A stretch of 15,845 nucleotides of DNA from Anaerolineaceae bacterium. Its GTDB lineage: Bacteria; Chloroflexota; Anaerolineae; Anaerolineales; Anaerolineaceae. This document shows positions 1 to 7,539 of the stretch, one piece after another. The stretch lies in NCBI GenBank assembly GCA_028714615.1, contig JAQTMA010000091.1, positions 1 to 15,845 of the forward strand, read 5' to 3'. Positions within the stretch are counted from its first letter, which is position 1. Every line of letters starts with the position of its first letter. Under the pieces are notes generated by a model. That model was not told where the DNA came from. It made no database searches and saw nothing but the letters and a program-made list of their open reading frames with translations. The translations under genes and the position numbers were made by a program.

Positions 1-1518
1 CTACGCTTGACACTCCCGCAGAATATTTACCTCTGGCTCCGCTCCACCTGGACGGCGCTCTATACTTCGACGCCGCCCGCGGGCTTTGCCTGGCTGCCCC
101 GCACCTGGGCGGCGGCGCTTTACCTGCTGGGAGTCGCCTTTTGGAGCAAGTTCCTCAATTGGGGCGCGATCCCCTTTGATTTCCACGATTGGGCAGAGAT
201 TTCTGCCGCCCGCGTGGCCTTTGTGCGGGATGCGCTGACCCAGGGCGTCCTGCCCCTGCACATGATTAGCAGCGCCTGGCTGCGCACCCTCACTGACCGG
301 TACTTCGTTCTCCCGGACGTCATCTCCTCTCCGCAGATGGTGCTGTTGTGGTTTCTGCAGACCGGACCGTTCATCCTGGTCAGCACCGTGCTGATGTATA
401 CCCTCGGGGTGATCGGCTTACTCTGGATGCGCCGGAAATTCAGCCTATCTCCTGTAGCGTTTACCCTGTTGTTTTTCTTGTTCAACTTCAACGGCCATGT
501 CCAGGCGCACCTGGCCGTAGGTCACGTGAATTGGGCTGGGAACTTCCTGTTTCCCTGGCTGTTGGTCCTATCCATCCAATTGCTCGACCGTCCGCAAGGC
601 TGGCGCTGGGTGGCGGCTACCGCGAGTTTGCTTTTCCTGCTTCTGTTGAACGGTTCGTTCCACCAATTCGTATGGAGTTTGTTTTTCCTCGGGCTGCTGG
701 GGATTGCCGCATACCGGCGCTTGTTTACCGTGCTCAAGGCGCTGATCCTGGGTGGGCTGCTCTCGGCCGTGCGCCTGCTGCCACCGACGCTGGAACTGGG
801 GCATTTTTCCAACGAGTTCATCTCTGGGTATCCCAACTTAAGCGTCCTGGCGAGCAGCCTGATTGGATTGCGAAGCCCGCTCCGCGCTTATCAAACCCGC
901 CTGATGTACAACGGGGTGGGGTACTGGGAGCTAGACTTATACGTCGGCATCGCCGGAGCGCTGTTACTCTTGTATTTTGGCGTCTTTTACTGGGTGCGCA
1001 ACAACCTGCGCGGTCGCCAGTACCCACAGCTATTCCTCCCCACCGCAGGGCTGCTGTTGTTTTCACTGGGCACACTCTACGAGCCGTTCATGTCCATTCC
1101 CTTTCCGCTGATCAACGCGGAGCGGGTCAGCTCGCGGATGGTCATCTTGCCTTTCCTGGTCGTATCCCTGTTTGCCGCAGTAAATTTCCAGGCATTTCTG
1201 GATCAAGCCGGCCAGCTCTTGGAAGTGCAGTTGGGCAGCCTGGGTGCATTGCTTTACTTTGGCCGAGACCTGTTAAGGCATTTCCTGGCGTGGCAGGTCA
1301 CCCAGGTGTCTGCCGTATTTCCGTACACGCGCGTTGACCTGGCGCGCAATCTCGTCGGGAACCACGCGGACCCGCCCTACACCAATGTGTTGATGGTCGG
1401 GCTGCTCATCACGGTTGCTACCGGGGTTTTCCTGTTCCTTGCAGTCCGGCACGAGTTGCGAACAAAACGCCTTATCACCGGCCATGCTGCGGGGGATTCT
1501 TCTGCTCATTCTGAGTAG
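1..1518 (+). CDS. Polytopic membrane protein, GT-C glycosyltransferase-like (5' end outside window)
   Basis: The frame is open from the first base, so the gene probably begins upstream; a TTG at 7 is the only early start candidate and its ribosome site cannot be judged. From that TTG the readable part is 503 residues with roughly ten hydrophobic segments, and it ends in a charged, non-hydrophobic tail at a TAG. The first putative extracytoplasmic loop (about residues 55-80) carries acidic and histidine residues (D58, H60, D61, E64) followed by an Arg and a Gly-x-Leu-Pro-Leu turn. This layout is known from GT-C fold membrane glycosyltransferases and YfhO-like proteins, which transfer sugars from lipid-linked donors. 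That link is inferred from layout; no family-specific motif is decisive. It could equally be an uncharacterised multi-span membrane protein. It is transcribed toward clpC but separated from it by 203 nt with its own promoter. Confidence 0.6.
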   Translation, partial: LRLTLPQNIYLWLRSTWTALYTSTPPAGFAWLPRTWAAALYLLGVAFWSKFLNWGAIPFDFHDWAEISAARVAFVRDALTQGVLPLHMISSAWLRTLTDRYFVLPDVISSPQMVLLWFLQTGPFILVSTVLMYTLGVIGLLWMRRKFSLSPVAFTLLFFLFNFNGHVQAHLAVGHVNWAGNFLFPWLLVLSIQLLDRPQGWRWVAATASLLFLLLLNGSFHQFVWSLFFLGLLGIAAYRRLFTVLKALILGGLLSAVRLLPPTLELGHFSNEFISGYPNLSVLASSLIGLRSPLRAYQTRLMYNGVGYWELDLYVGIAGALLLLYFGVFYWVRNNLRGRQYPQLFLPTAGLLLFSLGTLYEPFMSIPFPLINAERVSSRMVILPFLVVSLFAAVNFQAFLDQAGQLLEVQLGSLGALLYFGRDLLRHFLAWQVTQVSAVFPYTRVDLARNLVGNHADPPYTNVLMVGLLITVATGVFLFLAVRHELRTKRLITGHAAGDSSAHSE

Positions 1519-1542
1519 ACATCTATCCCCCAAATGGATGAC

Positions 1543-1570
1543 TCGACAATTCGGTAATCTCTGGTAGAAT
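1543..1570 (+). promoter_or_regulatory. Probable sigma70-type promoter of clpC
   Basis: A -35-like TCGACA (1543-1548) is separated by 16 nt from TAGAAT (1565-1570). A TG one base upstream of the -10 (1562-1563) makes it an extended -10. Transcription would start near 1577 and give a leader of about 145 nt before clpC. No CIRCE element and no CtsR-type direct repeat is seen here. Confidence 0.5.
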
Positions 1571-1583
1571 CTAATCAGACCAT

Positions 1584-1624
1584 TTGTATCGGTATTTTGG
1601 TCGTAGATTGATGTTTTGATACAA
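1584..1624. repeat. 7-bp inverted repeat in the clpC leader
   Basis: TTGTATC (1584-1590) is matched by GATACAA (1618-1624) across a 27-nt spacer, extendable by one G-T pair. It lies just after the predicted transcription start, so it could be an operator or a leader hairpin. A 7-bp match at this spacing can arise by chance. Confidence 0.3.
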
Positions 1625-1721
1625 GCCGTTTATTCGGTTGGTTCTTTGAAATGTGAAATTGCCTTTCCAGGCCAACGGGTTGCCGCCCCGGGGTGGACAG
1701 TTTCATGAGGAGGATTCTTAA

Positions 1722-4223
1722 TTGTCAGGAATGGAGCGTTTTACACAACGAGCACGCCGCGTACTCAGTCTGGCCCACCAGGAAGCTGAGCGGATGCACC
1801 ATAACTATATCGGCACGGAGCACCTGCTCCTGGGTTTGATCCAAGAAGAAGGTGGCGTCGCCGGCCGTGTTTTACGTGACTTGGGGTTAGAAGTAGAGCG
1901 TGTCAAAGAAGTCGTGGAGCGGATGAGCGAAAGTGGGCAATACCGGGGTGGCAAGATCGACCTGGCGCCTGGCACGCAGCAGGTGTTGGAATACGCCATC
2001 GAAGAAGCCCAGCGCATGGGCCACCACTACATCGGCACCGAGCACCTCTTGCTTGGCCTGGTGCGTTGGGGTGAAGGCACCGCTATGGACGTGTTGCGCA
2101 AACTGGGAGTTACCCCCGAGCAAATTCGCCGGCAAACCCGCCGCGTCTTGCAGGAAAGCAGCACGGCGCCCGCCCAGGCCGGCGCCCGCGCCAGCGCACA
2201 GCGCGCCGAGCAGCAAGCTCGCCCCAAGACCCCCCTGGTGGACCAGTTGGCCGTTGATTTGACCGCCCTGGCTGAAGAAGGCAAACTGGACCCGGTCATC
2301 GGGCGCCAGATGGAAATCGAGCGCGTCATCCAAATCCTGGCGCGCCGCAATAAAAACAACCCAGCTCTGATCGGCGAGCCGGGGGTGGGCAAGACCGCCA
2401 TCGTCGAGGGTCTGGCGCAGCGCATCATCGAAGGGGACGTGCCAGCCCCGCTGCTTGACAAGCGCGTTTTGCAACTTGACGTCGGTTCTCTTGTCGCGGG
2501 GACGATGTACCGCGGCCAGTTCGAAGAGCGTCTAAAACGGGTGATCGATGAACTCAAATCCGCCGGCGCGATCCTCTTTATCGACGAGGTGCACATGCTG
2601 GTCGGGGCCGGCGCTGCCGGTTCTTCTGTGGATGCTGCCAACATTCTCAAGCCCGCGCTATCTCGCGGCGAGCTGCAGGTGATCGGCGCTACCACGCTGG
2701 ATGAATACCGCAAGCACATTGAGAGCGATGCTGCTTTAGAACGCCGCTTCCAGCCCATTGTGGTCAATGAGCCGTCGGTGGAGGAGACTATCGAGATCCT
2801 CAAAGGTATCCGCAGCTCGTACGAGGAACATCACCGTCTGACGATCTCGGACGAAGCCCTGGACGCCGCTGCACACCTCTCGGCTCGCTACGTTTCCGAA
2901 CGCTTTTTACCGGATAAGGCCATTGATTTAATCGATGAATCGTCCTCCCGGGTGCGCATGTATAAGAGCCCGGCTGCAAAAACAGTCAAAGACCTCATGG
3001 CGCAATTACGGGAAGTGCGTTCCAACCACACCCTGGCGGTGGAGGATGGACGCTACGACGACGCCCAGGAGCTGGTCGACCGCGAGAGTGAGCTGGAACG
3101 CCAGTTGGAGCGCCTGCGGACCGGTTGGGACCGCAGCACCAGTCCAACCGTCATGGCGGATGATATCGCTGAAGTGGTCTCCATGTGGACCGGGGTACCG
3201 GTCATGCAGATCGCTCAGGAAGAGTCGCAGCGCCTGCTAGAGATGGAAAGTGAACTGCGCAAGCACATCATCGGCCAGGAAGAAGCCATCGAAGCTATCT
3301 CCAAGGCCGTCCGCCGGGCCCGCGCCGGTTTGAAAGACCCGCGCCGCCCCATTGGTTCGTTTATCTTCCTCGGCCCCACCGGGGTAGGCAAGACCGAGCT
3401 GACCAAGGCCCTGGCTCGCTTTATCTTTGGCAGCGAGGACGCGCTGATCCAGCTCGATATGTCCGAGTTCATGGAACGGCACACCGTCAGCCGCCTGGTC
3501 GGCGCACCACCCGGCTACGTGGGCTACGAAGAGGCCGGCCAGTTGACCGAGGCCATCCGCCGGCGCCCCTACTCGATCATCGTCTTCGATGAGATCGAAA
3601 AGGCCCATCCGGAGGCTCACAATATGCTGCTCCAGATCATGGAAGAAGGGCATCTCTCCGACGCCCGCGGCCGCAAGGTCGACTTCCGTAATGCCATCAT
3701 CGTCATGACCTCCAATGTGGGGGCGGATGTGATCAAGCGCCAGTCTTCACTGGGCTTTTCGCTGCGTCGAGAAGAACTCATCGAGGAAAAAGAGTCCTAC
3801 GACGAGATGCGCAAGAAGCTGCTCGACTCGCTCAAGCGCATCTTCCGCCCGGAGTTCATCAACCGCCTGGATTCCGTCATCGTCTTCCGCTCGCTCTCCA
3901 AAGAAGACATCCAGAAGATTGTCATCCTCGAGTTGGATAAGGTAGCTGAACGCGTGCAGGAGCACGATATCGTCTTGCGCGCCACCCCGGAAGCGCTCAG
4001 TGAGCTGGCGGATGAAGGCTACGACCCGGATATGGGGGCGCGTCCCTTGCGCCGCGTGATCCAGCAGAAGGTGGAAGATCCCCTGTCAGATGCGTTGCTC
4101 GCCGGTGATTTTGAGAATGGCGACCTGATCCTGGTCGACGTCGATGCGGAAAATCATGTGGTCCTGCATCGGGGTGAAAAAGAGAAAGAAGAACCCCTGG
4201 GAATGGGGCTCAAAGCAGGATAA
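1722..4223 (+). CDS. clpC: ATP-dependent Clp protease ATP-binding subunit ClpC
   Basis: Class I Hsp100 unfoldase that feeds proteins to ClpP in the cytoplasm. At 833 residues it has normal ClpC length. Two Clp_N repeats (about 14-55 and 87-130) each contain the GTEHLLLGL motif. AAA domain 1 has Walker A GEPGVGKT (218-225) and Walker B D288-E289. A middle domain with a UVR-like helical pair lies near 420-470. AAA domain 2 has Walker A GPTGVGKT (551-558) and Walker B D623-E624. LGF at 677-679 fits the ClpP-docking tripeptide. Start: TTG at 1722 is preferred because AGGAGG (1708-1713) lies 8 nt upstream, whereas the ATG at 1731 (Met4) would be 17 nt away. In B. subtilis ClpC, E32 and E106 bind phospho-arginine; the matching E33 and E107 are kept. 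No ctsR or mcsAB lies upstream; radA follows. Confidence 0.97.
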   Translation: MSGMERFTQRARRVLSLAHQEAERMHHNYIGTEHLLLGLIQEEGGVAGRVLRDLGLEVERVKEVVERMSESGQYRGGKIDLAPGTQQVLEYAIEEAQRMGHHYIGTEHLLLGLVRWGEGTAMDVLRKLGVTPEQIRRQTRRVLQESSTAPAQAGARASAQRAEQQARPKTPLVDQLAVDLTALAEEGKLDPVIGRQMEIERVIQILARRNKNNPALIGEPGVGKTAIVEGLAQRIIEGDVPAPLLDKRVLQLDVGSLVAGTMYRGQFEERLKRVIDELKSAGAILFIDEVHMLVGAGAAGSSVDAANILKPALSRGELQVIGATTLDEYRKHIESDAALERRFQPIVVNEPSVEETIEILKGIRSSYEEHHRLTISDEALDAAAHLSARYVSERFLPDKAIDLIDESSSRVRMYKSPAAKTVKDLMAQLREVRSNHTLAVEDGRYDDAQELVDRESELERQLERLRTGWDRSTSPTVMADDIAEVVSMWTGVPVMQIAQEESQRLLEMESELRKHIIGQEEAIEAISKAVRRARAGLKDPRRPIGSFIFLGPTGVGKTELTKALARFIFGSEDALIQLDMSEFMERHTVSRLVGAPPGYVGYEEAGQLTEAIRRRPYSIIVFDEIEKAHPEAHNMLLQIMEEGHLSDARGRKVDFRNAIIVMTSNVGADVIKRQSSLGFSLRREELIEEKESYDEMRKKLLDSLKRIFRPEFINRLDSVIVFRSLSKEDIQKIVILELDKVAERVQEHDIVLRATPEALSELADEGYDPDMGARPLRRVIQQKVEDPLSDALLAGDFENGDLILVDVDAENHVVLHRGEKEKEEPLGMGLKAG

Positions 4224-4262
4224 ACCAGAATCTGCATCTACTCCCGGAAATCGTATCGATTG

Positions 4263-4304
4263 ACATGCGTGCCCGCGCCCGGCGAATAGCGCGGGCGCGC
4301 ATGT
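4263..4304. terminator. Strong 16-bp hairpin after clpC
   Basis: 4263-4278 pairs with 4289-4304 over 16 bp (15 Watson-Crick pairs and one G-T), with a 10-nt loop. It starts 40 nt after the clpC stop. There is no T run on either side, so it is not a classical intrinsic terminator; it may stop transcription weakly, protect the mRNA 3' end, or be an operator. It also lies exactly between a TTGACA (4260-4265) and a TATAAT (4307-4312). Confidence 0.55.
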
Positions 4305-4306
4305 AC

Positions 4307-4312
4307 TATAAT
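4307..4312 (+). promoter_or_regulatory. Consensus -10 box upstream of radA
   Basis: Perfect TATAAT 75 nt before the radA start, giving a likely transcription start near 4319 and a leader of about 68 nt. No good -35 is found at 16-18 nt, because that position falls inside the GC-rich hairpin; the perfect TTGACA at 4260-4265 is 41 nt away. Confidence 0.45.
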
Positions 4313-4386
4313 AAGGATCAATTCGGTTAAGATTTTCTTGGCCGCCGTCAGGCCGTTCTTTCACAGGGTAGAAGCCCAGCGCGCAT

Positions 4387-5859
4387 ATGCCAAAAACCCT
4401 CACCCAATATGTATGCCAGCAGTGCGGCCGCACCTCACCTCGTCCGCTTGGGCGTTGCCCGCAGTGCGGCGCCTGGGGTAGCATGGTCGAAGAAGTCCTG
4501 GCTGCCCCCACCGCGCCTGTCCGTGGAAAGAGCACCCGTTCCACCAGCGATCGCGCTCCCGTGCGCCTATCGGAGGTGGAGGGGGATGCTGAAGAGCGCT
4601 TGCACCTGCCCATCGGGGAATTTGCCCGCGTTTTGGGCGGCGGCATCGTTCCTGGCTCGATCGTCTTGTTAAGCGGCGACCCGGGCATCGGAAAATCGAC
4701 CCTCACCCTGCAGATGGCCGTGGAAATGGCTGCATCCCGGCGAGTGCTGTACGTGTCCGGGGAAGAATCGGAGCGGCAAATCAAGATGCGCGCGGTGCGC
4801 CTGCTGCGCCAGTCCAATGGCGAACCTCTGCCCACCCCCGAAGCGCTCTTCCTGGTGACCGAGACCAATCTTGAGACTATCTTCGACCACATCAAGGAAA
4901 TCGGCCCCGACTTGTTGGTGATCGACTCAATCCAGACGGTTTATCTTCCGGAGATGGAATCTACCGCCGGCTCCGTCTCGCAGGTGCGCGAAAGCGCTTC
5001 CCGCCTGCGCGAACTGGCCAAAAACTCCGGCATGGCTGTCTTTCTCATCGGGCACGTCACCAAGGAAGGCGCCATTGCCGGACCGCGTGTGCTCGAACAC
5101 ATCGTCGATACGGTGCTCTACCTGGAGGGCGACCGCTTCCAATCCTACCGTTTGCTGCGCTCGGTCAAAAACCGTTTTGGGGCTACCTCCGAAGTTGGTG
5201 TCTTCGAGATGCGCGAACAAGGTATGGTCGAGGTAACCAATCCGTCGGAAGCCTTCCTGGCTGAGCGCATGATCAATACACCCGGCTCGGCGATCGCCGT
5301 CACAATGGAAGGCACCCGGCCGTTACTGGTCGAAATCCAGGGACTGACCAGCCCGACCAATTTCGGGAACCCGCGCCGGACTCCGAACGGGGTCGATTAC
5401 AATCGCGTGTTGCTCATCGCCGCGGTCTTGTCCCGGCGCCTGGGCATCCATCTAGCGGAAGATGATATTTTCGTGAACGTGGTGGGGGGGTTGCGCATCG
5501 ACGAACCCGCCGCCGACCTGGCGATCGCAACTGCCATCGTTTCTTCGTCCAAAGACCGGCCTGTGCGCGCGGATACCGTCCTGATCGGCGAGATTGGCCT
5601 CTCCGGTGAACTGCGCATGGTCGGGCAAATGGCGAACCGGCTGCGCGAAGCGGTTCAACTCGGCTTCAAGATCGCCATCGTACCTCGCCGGCTGCGCCAG
5701 GGAGAACCCTGGCCGGAAGGCTTGCAAGTGGTCGAAGCGCGTTCTGTGCGCGAAGCGATCAACCAGGCGCTGCTGCCGGAAACGGGGGAAGCGTCTCGGG
5801 ATGGGAACGTACCTATAGCCGGGCAAAAAAATGTGTCGACGATAAGGAGTAAGCCATGA
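4387..5859 (+). CDS. radA: DNA repair protein RadA (Sms)
   Basis: RecA-family helicase that drives branch migration in homologous recombination. The 490-residue protein has the full family order. An N-terminal zinc finger uses C10, C13, C24 and C27. Walker A GDPGIGKST is at 97-105, Walker B ends at D180, and the RadA-specific KNRFG is at 261-265. A C-terminal Lon-protease-like fold covers about 290-450. The ATG at 4387 sits just before the zinc finger, as is usual; its ribosome site is weak (AGGGTA at 4365-4370, 16 nt away). The stop codon overlaps the next start as ATGA, so the two are probably translationally coupled. The clpC-radA neighbourhood is also known from Firmicutes. Confidence 0.97.
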   Translation: MPKTLTQYVCQQCGRTSPRPLGRCPQCGAWGSMVEEVLAAPTAPVRGKSTRSTSDRAPVRLSEVEGDAEERLHLPIGEFARVLGGGIVPGSIVLLSGDPGIGKSTLTLQMAVEMAASRRVLYVSGEESERQIKMRAVRLLRQSNGEPLPTPEALFLVTETNLETIFDHIKEIGPDLLVIDSIQTVYLPEMESTAGSVSQVRESASRLRELAKNSGMAVFLIGHVTKEGAIAGPRVLEHIVDTVLYLEGDRFQSYRLLRSVKNRFGATSEVGVFEMREQGMVEVTNPSEAFLAERMINTPGSAIAVTMEGTRPLLVEIQGLTSPTNFGNPRRTPNGVDYNRVLLIAAVLSRRLGIHLAEDDIFVNVVGGLRIDEPAADLAIATAIVSSSKDRPVRADTVLIGEIGLSGELRMVGQMANRLREAVQLGFKIAIVPRRLRQGEPWPEGLQVVEARSVREAINQALLPETGEASRDGNVPIAGQKNVSTIRSKP

Positions 5860-6380
5860 ATACTGGTGAAGCAACACAGACCATTCACATCCCCGGGCTT
5901 TCGCGCCTGCAGCGCAACCATGGATTAGAACACGCCACCCTTCACATGCTTTCCGAGACCCACCCTCACCTTGGCATGGCCGGCCATTCGGACACTGGCG
6001 GCTTTTGGATCCTGGGGAATATCAGCACCGAAGAGCTGCGTAGCGCCGTAGACCAGGGCCTGGCGCGCATGCGCGCAGGCGAATCCAACCTGGCCGTACA
6101 CCCCAACTGTGGTACGAATTTCGTCGCCACCGGCGCCCTGGCTGGGCTGGCCGCCTGGACCGGCATGTTGGGCGTTGGCCGCGGCGCCCGTGAGAAGTTT
6201 GAACGCCTGCCGATCGTCATCGGACTGGCCACCCTGGCCCTGCTGGCCGGCCAGCCGCTCGGCTTGCTGCTCCAGGCGCGCGTTACCACGTCCGGTCATC
6301 CCGGCGACCTGGAAGTTGTGGATATCCAGGAGAGCAAACGGGGCAATGTGACGGCTCATCGCGTCGTGACGAGGGGATAA
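5856..6380 (+). CDS. Small membrane protein, DUF6391-like
   Basis: A 174-residue protein whose ATG overlaps the radA stop, with AAGGAG (5844-5849) 6 nt upstream, so it is expressed with radA. A soluble N-terminal part (1-87) is followed by two hydrophobic segments (about 88-108 and 118-140) and a short polar tail. Conserved-looking features are HGLEHATLH (22-30), which contains an HxxEH arrangement (H22, E25, H26), further histidines at 30, 36, 38 and 44, and HPNCGTNF (82-89). From memory this resembles DUF6391, seen in cyanobacteria and Chloroflexota, with no known function. The histidine/cysteine set could bind a metal, but that is inference. A clear terminator follows at 6392-6425. Confidence 0.8.
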   Translation: MNTGEATQTIHIPGLSRLQRNHGLEHATLHMLSETHPHLGMAGHSDTGGFWILGNISTEELRSAVDQGLARMRAGESNLAVHPNCGTNFVATGALAGLAAWTGMLGVGRGAREKFERLPIVIGLATLALLAGQPLGLLLQARVTTSGHPGDLEVVDIQESKRGNVTAHRVVTRG

Positions 6381-6391
6381 TTTACTTCTCC

Positions 6392-6425
6392 CCTTGACAA
6401 GGATTGGAACCTTGCCAAGGTTTTT
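6392..6425 (+). terminator. Rho-independent terminator after the radA unit
   Basis: CCTTGACAAGG (6392-6402) pairs with CCTTGCCAAGG (6410-6420), 10 of 11 bp with one A-C mismatch. The loop is the 7-nt ATTGGAA, and TTTTT follows directly (6421-6425). It lies 12 nt past the stop codon. Only 18 nt separate it from the holA start, so holA depends on read-through or on a promoter I cannot identify. Confidence 0.8.
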
Positions 6426-6443
6426 CGAACGATATGAGGTAAC

Positions 6444-7451
6444 ATGCCAGCAGGCAAACCGGTCGTCTATATCTTGCGCGGTGACGACGAGATAGCCATC
6501 AAGGACTATCTCGACAAGCTCTACAAGCACCTCGGCGAGGCTGCCATTGCCGATATGAATTTCACCCGGCTGGAGGGGCGCTCCCTGAACCTGAGCGATC
6601 TGGGTAATGCCACCGGGGCGATGCCCTTCCTGGCCGAACGACGCGTGGTAGTGGTCTCGAACCCTTCGTTTGAGGCGGTTGAGCCTGAGCGGTTTAAGGT
6701 TCTCCTCGATCACCTGCCTGAAACGACTGCGCTGGTATTGGTACTGACGGATGAGCTCGACAAGAGGAAGACCTGGAGCAAGTACACTGATAACCATTGG
6801 TTGATCCAGTGGGCCAATCAGGCGGGCGCCCGCGCTCTGGTGAAAGACGTGCTCTTGCCCGATCCGAATAAGATGGCTGGGTGGGTGCTGAAAAAAGCCG
6901 TCGAGGAGAAGGGTGAGTTTACCCCACAAGCCGCCGCAGCGCTGGCCGAGCACATTGGTAATGACACCCGTACGGCAACCTTCGAGATCCAAAAACTGTT
7001 GGCTTACGCAAATTATTCTCGTCCGATCACCCGCGAGGATGTCGAATTGGTATCCGCGCGCATCGACGACCCCGACATCTTTCGTTTGGTGGATGCCCTA
7101 GGGGAGAAGAATGGTAAGAAAGCCCTGGATGAGCTGCACGTGCTGATGGAAGGCCAGGATTGGCTCTCTGTCTTTCCCATGATCGTCCGCCAGTTCCGCC
7201 TGTTGCTGTTGTCGCGGGAAATCATCGACCTGGGCGGCAGCCCGGAGCGCATTATGCAAGACTTACGCCCGAAGTGCTTCAATGTGAACCTCTGGATGGC
7301 GGGCAAACTTCACCAGCAAGCCAGGCGGTTCTCGATGCCCGACCTGGAGGGTATTTATCGTCGCCTGCTGGCGCTGGAGGAGACGCTCAAGTCCACTCCC
7401 ATCGAGGCTTCTGTTGCTATGGATATCCTTGTAGCGGAGCTGACGGGGTAA
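6444..7451 (+). CDS. holA: DNA polymerase III, delta subunit (HolA)
   Basis: Clamp-loader subunit that opens the beta sliding clamp during replication. The 335 residues match HolA in length and layout. A beta-strand start (VYILRGDDE, 8-16) is followed by a short helical stretch, the AMPFLAERRVVVVSNP segment near residues 59-74, and LVLVLTDELDKRK near 99-111. HolA is AAA-like but does not hydrolyse ATP, which fits the lack of a Walker A motif here. The all-helical collar domain fills about 210-335. ATG at 6444 is preceded by GAGGT (6436-6440) at only 3 nt, which is unusually close. It lies just after an intrinsic terminator and is convergent with the amrS-like gene. Confidence 0.9.
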   Translation: MPAGKPVVYILRGDDEIAIKDYLDKLYKHLGEAAIADMNFTRLEGRSLNLSDLGNATGAMPFLAERRVVVVSNPSFEAVEPERFKVLLDHLPETTALVLVLTDELDKRKTWSKYTDNHWLIQWANQAGARALVKDVLLPDPNKMAGWVLKKAVEEKGEFTPQAAAALAEHIGNDTRTATFEIQKLLAYANYSRPITREDVELVSARIDDPDIFRLVDALGEKNGKKALDELHVLMEGQDWLSVFPMIVRQFRLLLLSREIIDLGGSPERIMQDLRPKCFNVNLWMAGKLHQQARRFSMPDLEGIYRRLLALEETLKSTPIEASVAMDILVAELTG

Positions 7452-7536
7452 GGACTTTAACACAGAGGGCACAGAGAAAAAGACAAGAGGACACAGAGGT
7501 AATAAATATCTCTGAGTCCTCTGCGTTAAAGTCCTT
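7450..7536. repeat. Long inverted repeat with CACAGAG units between convergent genes
   Basis: Arms 7450-7468 and 7518-7536 are reverse complements at 18 of 19 positions. The left part also holds three direct CACAGAG copies (7461-7467, 7470-7476, 7492-7498). The element begins in the holA stop codon and ends 3 nt before the stop of the minus-strand gene, so it fills the whole gap. It may act as a two-way 3'-end structure, though neither side has a T run. CACAGAG-rich palindromes are, as I recall, frequent in Anaerolineae intergenic DNA. Confidence 0.75.
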
Positions 7537-7539
7537 ATA

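Noticed and set aside
348..1337. Plus-strand open frame within the first gene (329 codons)
   Set aside because: Its Arg/Pro/Ala-rich translation has no recognisable pattern, while the overlapping frame gives a coherent multi-span membrane protein.
1519..1721. CIRCE or CtsR heat-shock operator upstream of clpC
   Set aside because: Neither the TTAGCACTC/GAGTGCTAA inverted repeat nor a GGTCAAA-type direct repeat is present.
5925..6992. Long minus-strand open frame (355 codons)
   Set aside because: It runs opposite two well-supported genes and through the terminator at 6392-6425; its composition looks like a GC-rich shadow frame.
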